This document shows, piece after piece, positions 1-6,059 of a stretch of DNA of 6,059 nucleotides. Below the pieces are notes generated by a model. The model did not search any database. It was given only the letters and a program-made list of their open reading frames with translations, and was not told the origin of the DNA. Position 1 is the first letter of the stretch. Every line of letters begins with the position of its first letter. The stretch is taken from the NCBI GenBank assembly GCA_913041805.1, contig CAJWIZ010000041.1, positions 1-6,059 on the forward strand, given 5' to 3'. A program made the translations under genes and the position numbers. Origin of the DNA: an uncultured Prochlorococcus sp. (GTDB lineage Bacteria > Cyanobacteriota > Cyanobacteriia > PCC-6307 > Cyanobiaceae).

Positions 1-11
1 GTAGAGATCAG

Positions 12-875
12 CTAAGAAGCTGTCACTTCTCGTTTAGTTAATTCAAATACTGATAGACCAAGAAGAAGTAATCCTGAAATCAAACTAATCCACAGACCTA
101 TCCCTGTTGACATATCATCACGTTGGACAGAGGTAAGCATCCACGCTATTACAGGGAAAAGGACAGAAAATGCCGTAATCGTATGTAAGTGTGGATGGGA
201 CAAGCGTCCTCCTGGTTCAACAAGTCCTTTTGGCCTAAAGCGCATCAAACCTGCAAGGGCAATCACTGCTCCGATAACTAAAAACAAAAATCCCATTCTC
301 GGCGCTCCGGGTTCATAACCAGTCCAAGTGCCTTCATCAGTTTTAAACCATTCAAAAAGCGGAGCAAGCATCATCAAACCTCCTGAAATGAAAACACCAA
401 GTCCGATTTTTTGCCGATCTGACTCTGCTAGTGGTGTTGAAGTTGAAGGTCCGAGGAATCCAAAACCTGCAATTACTACTTGTGGTAAAAAATATGCCAC
501 TAGACCAGCTCCAGCTGCCCCCCATCCTGCTCCTCTGACTTGTCCTAACTCTCGGAAAGCTCCTGAATGAGTGATAATTAGGAAACTCAAAATAGTTGTA
601 AATGATGCAAATCCTAAAGCCAAAAGTATTTGATTGCCTCCCATCGCAAGTGGCTTGATATTAAATTCCTTTTCTGCCGCAAGAATCAATGAAACGAGAA
701 GCATCGTAACCCCGAGCACTACGGCAACAATTCCAAAACCTGCTCCACCTTGGCTGTCAAAAACACCAAAACTTTCATTTTTCAAATTAACCCAATTGCC
801 AGCTAACACCATCCACAAGAAGAGAATGGAAAATCCTACACGAAACAATGAAAGGATATTTGTTGCAGTCATCAT
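12..875 (-). CDS. uncharacterised polytopic membrane protein (about 8 TM) coupled to livF
   Basis: I do not recognise this 287-residue protein and assign no function. It is strongly hydrophobic, with about eight likely membrane segments near residues 7-26, 45-67, 83-103, 116-141, 157-175, 194-212, 232-250 and 258-277. Short polar loops separate them, and the tail is basic (TKREVTAS). There is no ATPase, protease or binding-protein motif and no clear signal peptide. A loop with three histidines (SHPHLH, residues 226-231) lies before segment 7. The halves (about 3-142 and 157-287) look like a weak internal duplication: each has a Trp at the end of its first segment (W28, W176), a polar loop, then a 'GF' about 18 residues later that opens the next segment. 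The ATG at 875 overlaps the livF TGA as ATGA, with an AGG core 6 bases upstream. A second ATG follows at once (872). It closes the operon with TAG at 12-14. It could be an accessory transporter subunit, but that rests on position alone. Confidence 0.85.
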   Translation of the reverse strand: MMTATNILSLFRVGFSILFLWMVLAGNWVNLKNESFGVFDSQGGAGFGIVAVVLGVTMLLVSLILAAEKEFNIKPLAMGGNQILLALGFASFTTILSFLIITHSGAFRELGQVRGAGWGAAGAGLVAYFLPQVVIAGFGFLGPSTSTPLAESDRQKIGLGVFISGGLMMLAPLFEWFKTDEGTWTGYEPGAPRMGFLFLVIGAVIALAGLMRFRPKGLVEPGGRLSHPHLHTITAFSVLFPVIAWMLTSVQRDDMSTGIGLWISLISGLLLLGLSVFELTKREVTAS

Positions 876-1624
876 TCTGAACCTGCTTCTTCAAGGTCGC
901 CGCCAAGGTAACTGGCTTCGAGAAGATCCTTAGAATCCAAAAGCTCAGAAGCTGAACCTGACATCACTAATTCCCCATGATTCATCACATAACCCCGGTC
1001 TGCTACCTGCAAAGCAAGATGAACATGCTGTTCAACAATCAAAACTCCTGCTCCGGTTTCATCGGCAATATTTCTCACGATTGGAAGTAGCTGCTCAACA
1101 ATTATTGGTGCAAGACCAAGACTCATTTCGTCAACCAATAACAGTTTTGGCTTTGAAACAAGTGCTCTTGCCATCGCAAGCATCTGTTGCTCTCCTCCTG
1201 AAAGAAGCCCGGATCGGCGATCCATCAAGGGTCTAAGCGCTGGCAACAATTCAAGTGCTTTTTCTAAACCTTCCTGTTGTGAGTCTTTATCCCCACGTAA
1301 ACCTAATTGGAGATTTTCTTTAACTGTAAGGTTGAAGAAAAGTGACCTATCTTCAGCAACGTGGGCTAAACCCAGTCGAGCATTTTTATGAGGATTTTTT
1401 GAATCTACGAAATCACCAAGAACAGATATGTTCCCACTTAAAATTGGAATTATTCCTGAAATAGTTAAAAGTGTTGTAGTTTTTCCTGCTCCATTAGGTC
1501 CAAGTAGAGCTACCACCTCACCCGCATTTAGATGAACGTTAAGTTGCCTTACTACAGGCACCCCTGCATAACCGGTGTTTAAATTTTCTACTTTAAGCAG
1601 TGTCTCACCATTCTGTGTCATCAC
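872..1624 (-). CDS. livF: ABC transporter ATP-binding protein LivF
   Basis: This is one of the two cytoplasmic ATPases that drive a Liv-type importer by binding and hydrolysing ATP as a dimer with LivG. In 250 residues all nucleotide-binding elements are present: aromatic A-loop Y19, Walker A GPNGAGKT (42-49), signature LSGGEQQ (141-147), Walker B LLLVDE (161-166, catalytic E166) and switch histidine H200 in VEQHV. The 'DEMSLGLAP' D-loop and the Glu in the Q-loop position ([10 protein letters not shown], about 88-97) mark it as LivF rather than LivG; many LivF proteins have 'VPEGR' there. Length is slightly above the usual 235-240 because of a short acidic C-terminus. The frame begins GTG (1624) then ATG (1621). 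GTG gives a 4-base GTGA overlap with livG. ATG gives better spacing from the AGG core and may be the true start (249 aa). The 3' end overlaps the membrane-protein gene by 4 bases. Confidence 0.96.
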   Translation of the reverse strand: MMTQNGETLLKVENLNTGYAGVPVVRQLNVHLNAGEVVALLGPNGAGKTTTLLTISGIIPILSGNISVLGDFVDSKNPHKNARLGLAHVAEDRSLFFNLTVKENLQLGLRGDKDSQQEGLEKALELLPALRPLMDRRSGLLSGGEQQMLAMARALVSKPKLLLVDEMSLGLAPIIVEQLLPIVRNIADETGAGVLIVEQHVHLALQVADRGYVMNHGELVMSGSASELLDSKDLLEASYLGGDLEEAGSE

Positions 1625-2436
1625 TCACCTGCCGTATCTGACATGCCACGCAACTCTTCAGCTGATCGGGCTTGTACCTCACCAGCTTCTTCACCTAAAT
1701 AAGCTGCTATTACTTCTGGGTTTGATCGAATTTCTTCTGGTGTTCCCGATGCGATAATCTTTCCGAAATCCATAACATAGATGAAGTCGCAAACACTTAG
1801 AACGAGTCCCATATCGTGATCAATTAAAAAGACAGTGACATCATGATCAAGGAGCCCTCTTAAGTGACCTCCTAAAGCATTACTCTCTGCAGTGTCTAAA
1901 CCTGCTGCTGGTTCATCTAATAGAACAAGATTTGGTTGTGCAGCTAAAGCTCTTGCGACACCAACAAGCTTTCTTTGACCATGAGGTAAGTCGGTTGGAA
2001 GTTCCTCTTCTAACCCTTTTAGTCCTGCTACCTCAAGAGCCCAATCAATTCGTTCTTCAATCTCTTCGCTCTTCTGTTGGATTCTAAATACATCGAGAGC
2101 AAGGGTGTACCAGGTTGTTTGATGAGCAGCGACAAGTAAATTGTCCTTTACCGACAAATCTTCAAATAATTCCAAAGATTGAAAAGTGCGTACCAAACCC
2201 AACTGAGCTCTTTGATGAGGTTTTAAATCACTTAAATCATGCCCGTCAAAAACCACTGATCCTGCTGATGTAGGTACAAATCCTGTTATGGCATCAATAA
2301 AAGTAGTTTTACCCGCTCCGTTAGGTCCTATGAGACCAACAAAGGAGCCTTTCTCTATACCTATGTCTACATTGTCATTAGCATTTAAGCCGCCAAATGT
2401 TACAGTTAAGCCGTTTGTTTCTAGAAGCTTGCTCAT
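1621..2436 (-). CDS. livG: ABC transporter ATP-binding protein LivG
   Basis: This is the second cytoplasmic ATPase of the importer and the expected heterodimer partner of LivF. In 271 residues it shows Walker A GPNGAGKT (37-44), Q-loop Q86 in 'RTFQSLELF', the C-motif written LPHGQRK (150-156), Walker B LVLLDEP (170-176, catalytic E175), D-loop GLD (179-181) and switch H207 in 'IDHDM'. The '[17 protein letters not shown]' opening and the 'RTFQ' segment are typical of LivG. LPHGQ in place of LSGGQ is a family variant I associate with actinobacterial LivG proteins, and the ATPase looks intact. The C-terminal extension (about 240-271) is acidic and polar. The ATG at 2436 overlaps the permease TGA as ATGA, with a good AGGAGG ribosome-binding site 7 bases upstream, so the start is secure. 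It is followed by livF with overlapping stop and start codons. Confidence 0.97.
   Translation of the reverse strand: MSKLLETNGLTVTFGGLNANDNVDIGIEKGSFVGLIGPNGAGKTTFIDAITGFVPTSAGSVVFDGHDLSDLKPHQRAQLGLVRTFQSLELFEDLSVKDNLLVAAHQTTWYTLALDVFRIQQKSEEIEERIDWALEVAGLKGLEEELPTDLPHGQRKLVGVARALAAQPNLVLLDEPAAGLDTAESNALGGHLRGLLDHDVTVFLIDHDMGLVLSVCDFIYVMDFGKIIASGTPEEIRSNPEVIAAYLGEEAGEVQARSAEELRGMSDTAGE
1625..1633 (-). promoter_or_regulatory. ribosome-binding site of livF
   Basis: The minus strand reads GGCAGGTGA, inside the last codons of livG. The AGG core lies 3 bases before the GTG at 1624 and 6 bases before the ATG at 1621. This spacing favours the ATG, though the call is not decisive. Confidence 0.5.
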
Positions 2437-4595
2437 ACATTAGCCTCCTCTGCTACAACCAGTTCCTCTTGCTCATCAGTTTTTGGAGTGGTGCCTCTCA
2501 TCGTGGCTATCAGGGCCTTCGCTTGATTTGTTAACGTAAGTGAGATTCCCTCTCCGCTTGTCAAAATTGCGTTAGCTATCAGACCTATTCCTCCTACAGC
2601 GTTAATATAGGCTTGCGTAATACCTTCGAAATGAAGTGCCCCAAACTCTGAGAATAAGCCTCCCCCAACTAACATCCCTCCTAGAACCGCGCCCCAAACT
2701 GTTGTAATGCCTCCTAAATAAACGAACGCGATCATTGCTAGACCTACAAAAGGACTAAAAAATTCACTCGTAACCATTGGCATTTTATATGCGATAAGCA
2801 TTCCAGCTAATCCAGCTAAAAATGAAGAGACTCCGAATCCGAGCATCTTTGTCCGAGCGACATTTACACCGGCAGCGGCAGCGGCTCTCTCATTGGAACG
2901 GATCGCTAAAAATCTTCGACCTATGACCCCACGTCTCAAGTTGACAACAAAAATTCCTGCTAAGGCAACAACAATTATTGAAAAAACTGTGTACTTCCAA
3001 TAATCAGTCTGGTTTGATTGTTCATCCAAAGCACCTACGTATTGGCCGAACCACTCCGGCTTTGGAGTTGGATTCATGGTATGAGCTGCAGTTCCCATGA
3101 GTGGCCTATTACGCATTACCAGATCCTCGATAGCTACAATCGCCGCAAGAGTAACCACAGCGAGTTGCACTCCCCTAATTCTGAGCGCGGGTATACCGAT
3201 CAGTAAGCCAAGAATAACCGCTGCGACTACACCTCCTAAAGCAGCCAGAGGGTCAGGTAAACCTGGTCCCCAGACCACAAAAAAGTCCATTGGTCTGACT
3301 TTTAAGCCATCAGATGCAAGTCGGATCAATACGAAACTAGATACTCCCGCCAAAGTCCATTGAACAAGGGATATCTGGCCAAGAAAACCCAGCAGAACAA
3401 CCAAACTGAGCATTGCTAAAATCGCAACCAAAGTCATTGTTAGCGTTGATTCCCATTTGGAAATGAAAATATTTGACATTAGAAGTGCGATAAAAACACC
3501 GACACCAACACCAATCATTGGGTGCTTAGTTGCGGGCGCGCGAGGTTGCCTACCAAGACCTACTGTTCCTCTGATTGGCAACTTGTGGCCTCTGAAATAC
3601 AGAACGAGTATTACAACGAGAACTGGGGCAAAGGCCCTCACTCCATCGACAGGCAACCATTCTGGCCACCATGAGTAACTAGTTGCACTAACGCCCATAC
3701 TGGCGAAAGCACCCAAACCTAATCCTCCTACTATGGCCCCTGGGATTGATGTAAGGCCTCCTACCAAAGCTGCAGCAAGAGCTGAAACAACGTAAAGATT
3801 TAATTGGTTTGGCATTGTCTTGTGGAGGAATATTACGCCTGCAAGACCTGCTAAGACAGACGAAATAACCCAGTTAAGACCAGCTAAAAATTGTGGTGAG
3901 TAACCTAGAAGAGTCGCACCTTTTTCATTTTCATCTGCTGCTCTTGTTGCTAAACCAAATCTGGTGTAACGATACAATGCCCAAGCTAATGCTCCGATTA
4001 ATATCGCTGCTAAAGCAAGGTAAGGGGTAGACCGCGGAAGGTTTTTGTCATCCATTCCTAGGAAATTCTCAATAGGTTCAGATGTTGAGTTAAACACCCA
4101 GAAACCATCGTCAGCCCGGTTGCTACCCCCAAAATTAAGTAGTGCAACTGCTTGCAAATAGAGCATTATTCCGACAGAACCAACGACTTTTGCGAGCATG
4201 GGAGAATTACGCAAAGGCCTGAAAACAAGAAAGTGCATCAAAAGACCAATAAAAGCTGACATCGCCAGCGTGATGATCATCGCAAGCCATGCTGGTGGGT
4301 CGGTCATTATATGAATTTCAACCGGAAGATTGTTTATGTGAAGTGCCTTCAGGAAGCCCCATTCTGGTATTGGGTCAAACCAGGGTAGATAAATGGAGCC
4401 TCCTTCATTACCAATACCGGTCTCACCGGGCATGTCTCGCAATTCATCCCATGTGAAGGCGGCATATGCGGCAACAGAGCCGTGAGCGAAGTTAATTACT
4501 CCTGAGCCACGGTATGCAATCACAAGACCTGCTCCTAAGAGTGCAAAAACTGAACCCGAAGCAAGACCAGCAAAAAGTCCAAATATAAGTTCCAT
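2433..4595 (-). CDS. livHM: fused LivH-LivM permease of a branched-chain amino acid type ABC importer
   Basis: This membrane protein forms the substrate pathway of the importer. It joins in one 720-residue chain the two permeases that are separate in Escherichia coli. The LivH half (about 1-335) has the hallmark YRGSGVINFAHG (28-39), hydrophilic loops near 51-102 and 156-190, and an EAA-like coupling helix near 219-233 (ADENEKGATLLGYSP), followed by SSVLAGLAGVIF. A basic linker (about 335-360), probably cytoplasmic, leads to the LivM half (about 361-690). That half has GFLGQISLVQ (403-412), IPALRIRGVQLAVVTLA (468-484) and its own EAA-like segment RSNERAAAAAGVN (566-578), followed by SSFLAGLAGML. 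The tail (about 700-720) is acidic. I count roughly 8 plus 8-10 membrane segments. I chose the ATG at 4595 because it places INFAHG about as far from the start as in known LivH. An in-frame TTG at 4649 would add 18 residues, but its ribosome-binding region would sit inside the 4654-4683 hairpin. The transported solute cannot be read from the sequence. Confidence 0.95.
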   Translation of the reverse strand: MELIFGLFAGLASGSVFALLGAGLVIAYRGSGVINFAHGSVAAYAAFTWDELRDMPGETGIGNEGGSIYLPWFDPIPEWGFLKALHINNLPVEIHIMTDPPAWLAMIITLAMSAFIGLLMHFLVFRPLRNSPMLAKVVGSVGIMLYLQAVALLNFGGSNRADDGFWVFNSTSEPIENFLGMDDKNLPRSTPYLALAAILIGALAWALYRYTRFGLATRAADENEKGATLLGYSPQFLAGLNWVISSVLAGLAGVIFLHKTMPNQLNLYVVSALAAALVGGLTSIPGAIVGGLGLGAFASMGVSATSYSWWPEWLPVDGVRAFAPVLVVILVLYFRGHKLPIRGTVGLGRQPRAPATKHPMIGVGVGVFIALLMSNIFISKWESTLTMTLVAILAMLSLVVLLGFLGQISLVQWTLAGVSSFVLIRLASDGLKVRPMDFFVVWGPGLPDPLAALGGVVAAVILGLLIGIPALRIRGVQLAVVTLAAIVAIEDLVMRNRPLMGTAAHTMNPTPKPEWFGQYVGALDEQSNQTDYWKYTVFSIIVVALAGIFVVNLRRGVIGRRFLAIRSNERAAAAAGVNVARTKMLGFGVSSFLAGLAGMLIAYKMPMVTSEFFSPFVGLAMIAFVYLGGITTVWGAVLGGMLVGGGLFSEFGALHFEGITQAYINAVGGIGLIANAILTSGEGISLTLTNQAKALIATMRGTTPKTDEQEELVVAEEANV
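2444..2449 (-). promoter_or_regulatory. ribosome-binding site of livG
   Basis: AGGAGG on the minus strand lies 7 bases before the livG ATG, within the last permease codons. It is the strongest Shine-Dalgarno sequence in the window and fits coupled translation from the permease. Confidence 0.8.
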
Positions 4596-4597
4596 AT

Positions 4598-4603
4598 CCC
4601 CCC
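4598..4603 (-). promoter_or_regulatory. G-run before the permease start, possible ribosome-binding site
   Basis: Six consecutive G on the minus strand end 2 bases before the chosen ATG at 4595. It could pair with the anti-Shine-Dalgarno sequence through its upstream G's, but the spacing is shorter than usual. No better site is visible nearby. Confidence 0.4.
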
Positions 4604-4653
4604 GATATGTGATGCAGATTACGAGGATAACAAATTTATCTCTCAACAAAGCA

Positions 4654-4683
4654 TTGGGGCGGCCCTAAAAAGGGCCGCCCCAA
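4654..4683 (-). terminator. strong GC-rich stem-loop between binding-protein and permease genes
   Basis: The arms TTGGGGCGGCCCT (4654-4666) and AGGGCCGCCCCAA (4671-4683) are exact reverse complements: 13 bp around a 4-base loop. It begins about 30 bases after the binding-protein stop and ends about 58 bases before the permease ATG. In the direction of transcription it is followed by TGCTTTGTTG, not a clean T-run. It is therefore either a terminator of the type with little or no U-tract, as proposed for actinobacteria, or a read-through attenuator and mRNA 3'-end stabiliser. Because the permease has no other obvious promoter, partial read-through is the likelier role. The hairpin is directly seen; its function is inferred. 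Confidence 0.75.
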
Positions 4684-4700
4684 CACGAGTTATAACTTTT

Positions 4701-4722
4701 GGTTAATAACTATTTATTAACC
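4701..4722 (-). repeat. AT-rich inverted repeat over the binding-protein stop codons
   Basis: GGTTAATAA (4701-4709) and TTATTAACC (4714-4722) form a perfect 9-bp inverted repeat with a 4-base spacer. It covers the last Gly codon and both tandem TAA stops of the binding-protein gene (4719-4717 and 4716-4714). It lies 17 bases upstream of the GC-rich hairpin in the transcript. As RNA it would form a weak stem; as DNA it could be a protein-binding palindrome. Confidence 0.55.
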
Positions 4723-6059
4723 GTCAGTTCTTGCAAACGGTCCGTTTGCAACTCGGGCTTGTATGTCGCCAACATTTATGATCTTGCCATTAAATTCACC
4801 AAGATCCCATTCAGTACCAGTCCACTTAACGAATGTAAGTGTCTTTTTACATACTGATGGGTATTCAACGGTGTTATTTGTACAAGTAGTTGGTCCCTGA
4901 CCGATAACGTGCTGATTTTCTAATCCAGCAAAAGCTGAAATAATAGACGCACGGTCGTCGACATCTTGACCTGATGCAACCATGTCACTTAAGACCTGGT
5001 ATGCAGCAATTCCTGCACCGTATCCAACTCTTAAGAAAGTTGATATAGGTGCTGTACGCAAGGAGCTTTCCTCCAACAACGTTTCACGTTGTTCTAATTC
5101 CCAAGCGGAATAGTCATCGTACAGGTCAGGACGTTCTGCAATATAGCTCTGATGCTCAAAATAACTGTTTGCAGCTGCAGGGTTGGCCAATACAGATGCA
5201 TCAACACATGAACCTGAAGAAACTACTGCAGTCTCAAGTCCAGCTGCGCTAATAGCATTCAGCATTTCGTTACAGTCGGAAGCTTGCATACCGAAGAAGA
5301 CTACTCTGTCTTCAACTGGTGAACCTTCGAACCATTCTGCCATTGCCTGAATGTTGGCATCATTGTCAGTTGGGTCACCAGATGCATCTGGGAAACCCTT
5401 CCAATCAAGCTCATACTCAGTTCCTAGCTGATTCCAGAAACGCTCTTCGGTGTCAGCGAAACACTCAAGACCTGGACCGGTACCGGCATAAAGCACAGCA
5501 ATTTTCTTGTAGCCCATTTCTTCAACTGTGTAAGTCGCAGCACCTGGGAAAGCAACTGGACATCCGCCATATAGAGAGTAACCATTTCCTTCAACGGTGA
5601 AGTCCGCCACGAAGATAGGTACTGTCTGAATAGTTGGGATGCCTGCACCCAAGAATGTTGGCCACAAAGCAGGAGTGAAGAACTCAATACCATTGATATT
5701 TAGGTGAGGGTTCGTTTGTCCTATTTCGTTACCACAGTTAATTGCAGCTGCAGGATCAAATCCATGGACACACACTTGGAAGTCAATTGGACGTCCGCCA
5801 ATGCCACCCAAAGTGGTGTTGATTTGCTCAACAGCAATTTCAAATCCTTCTCTAATTTCTGGGAAAGATCCGATTGGGTCACCTTCAAGGTTAGCCATTG
5901 TCATAACAATTGGGTCCATTGAGTCGTCAGCAGCGCCAGCTGGATTCAAAAGAGCATCCTGCCATGCTTCTGCGCCATGTCCGTGAACTGCATCATCAGC
6001 AGTAGGTCCTGCTGCGATTTCTGGTCCTTCGATTGTGTCTGGTGTGTCACCAGCAGCTA
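4717..6059 (-). CDS. Liv-type ABC transporter substrate-binding protein (5' partial)
   Basis: This is the extracytoplasmic receptor that should bind the solute and pass it to the LivHM pore. 446 residues are visible and the frame is open to the window edge, so the start, signal peptide and probable lipoprotein Cys are missing. The first 48 visible residues are a linker rich in Ala, Asp, Glu, Gly, Pro and Thr, with 11 acidic residues, no Lys or Arg, and an HGHG motif (25-28). The type I periplasmic-binding fold (Peripla_BP_6, LivK-like) starts near residue 49 with DPIVMTMANLEGDPIGSFPE. It continues with a helix ending in INTTLGGIGGRPIDFQV, then FDPAAAINCGNE, IPTIQTVP and KKIAVLYAG. Eight cysteines (96, 108, 166, 199, 262, 284, 392, 403) suggest disulfides, as expected outside the membrane. 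The gene ends with two TAA codons. The ligand cannot be named: branched-chain amino acids, amides, urea or others are all used by this family. A TTG at 5949 should not be taken as the start, because homologous linker sequence continues upstream in frame. Confidence 0.93.
   Translation of the reverse strand, partial: AAGDTPDTIEGPEIAAGPTADDAVHGHGAEAWQDALLNPAGAADDSMDPIVMTMANLEGDPIGSFPEIREGFEIAVEQINTTLGGIGGRPIDFQVCVHGFDPAAAINCGNEIGQTNPHLNINGIEFFTPALWPTFLGAGIPTIQTVPIFVADFTVEGNGYSLYGGCPVAFPGAATYTVEEMGYKKIAVLYAGTGPGLECFADTEERFWNQLGTEYELDWKGFPDASGDPTDNDANIQAMAEWFEGSPVEDRVVFFGMQASDCNEMLNAISAAGLETAVVSSGSCVDASVLANPAAANSYFEHQSYIAERPDLYDDYSAWELEQRETLLEESSLRTAPISTFLRVGYGAGIAAYQVLSDMVASGQDVDDRASIISAFAGLENQHVIGQGPTTCTNNTVEYPSVCKKTLTFVKWTGTEWDLGEFNGKIINVGDIQARVANGPFARTDG

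Noticed and set aside
328..933. Plus-strand open frames of 80 and 99 codons
   Set aside because: They lie wholly opposite the membrane-protein gene and the end of livF, are rich in Pro and Ser as antisense shadows often are, and show no start signals or known motifs.
1621..2436. LPHGQ in LivG as a degenerate, inactive ATPase signature
   Set aside because: Walker A, Walker B, Q-loop and switch His are intact, and this C-motif variant is recalled from active LivG relatives.
3018..3678. Plus-strand open frames of 62, 88 and 73 codons opposite the permease
   Set aside because: They are antisense to well-supported LivHM coding sequence and have no recognisable domain.
4596..4649. Upstream TTG start of the permease (adds 18 residues)
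   Set aside because: Its ribosome-binding region would be locked in the 4654-4683 hairpin, and the extra residues do not fit the usual LivH N-terminus.
4596..4653. A promoter for the permease operon after the hairpin
   Set aside because: TTGTTA and CATATC could be forced into a -35/-10 pair with 18 bases between them, but the -10 match is poor and it lies almost on the start codon.
5947..5949. TTG at 5949 as the start of the binding protein
   Set aside because: The frame continues open to the window edge with linker-like sequence, and an exported protein needs a signal peptide, which is absent after this codon.
5049..5986. Plus-strand frames, and an 89-codon minus-strand frame at 5424-5693, within the binding-protein gene
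   Set aside because: All overlap a clear binding-protein reading frame in other frames; none has a family signature.

Overview
The window is a bacterial chromosome segment. It is packed with one minus-strand gene set for an ABC importer of the branched-chain amino acid (HAAT/Liv) type. Read in the direction of transcription, from the right edge to the left, the order is: extracytoplasmic substrate-binding protein (5' end cut off by the window edge), fused LivH-LivM permease, LivG ATPase, LivF ATPase, and an uncharacterised protein with about eight membrane segments. No RNA gene, mobile element, CRISPR array or credible plus-strand gene was seen.

Layout. Positions 6059-4717 hold the binding protein. 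Positions 4716-4596 are the only real intergenic space. It carries an AT-rich inverted repeat over the stop codons and a very strong 13-bp GC-rich hairpin, which together look like a terminator or attenuator. The permease (4595-2433), livG (2436-1621), livF (1624-872) and the membrane protein (875-12) follow without gaps. Each pair overlaps by 4 bases (ATGA, GTGA, ATGA), so these four genes are almost certainly one translationally coupled unit. Only 11 bases remain after the last stop.

How the genes work together. The binding protein captures a small, probably amino-acid-like solute outside the membrane and delivers it to the pore. That pore is a single polypeptide carrying both permease halves, and it is powered by the LivG/LivF heterodimer. 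The binding-protein gene is separated from the rest by the hairpin, which would allow more binding protein than membrane complex. The last gene is coupled to livF, so it probably works with the transporter or in the same pathway, but nothing in its sequence says how.

Organism. Base composition is moderate and slightly AT-rich. The fused LivHM, the 'YRGSGVINFAHG' start of the permease, the 'LPHGQRK' signature of LivG, the '[11 protein letters not shown]' segment of LivF and the Cys-containing binding protein all resemble actinobacterial Liv systems. A streamlined aquatic actinobacterium, perhaps of the marine Acidimicrobiia, is my best guess. This is inference from recalled family patterns, not a search. 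The most novel items are the unannotated membrane protein and the paired hairpins; the transporter itself belongs to a well-known family.
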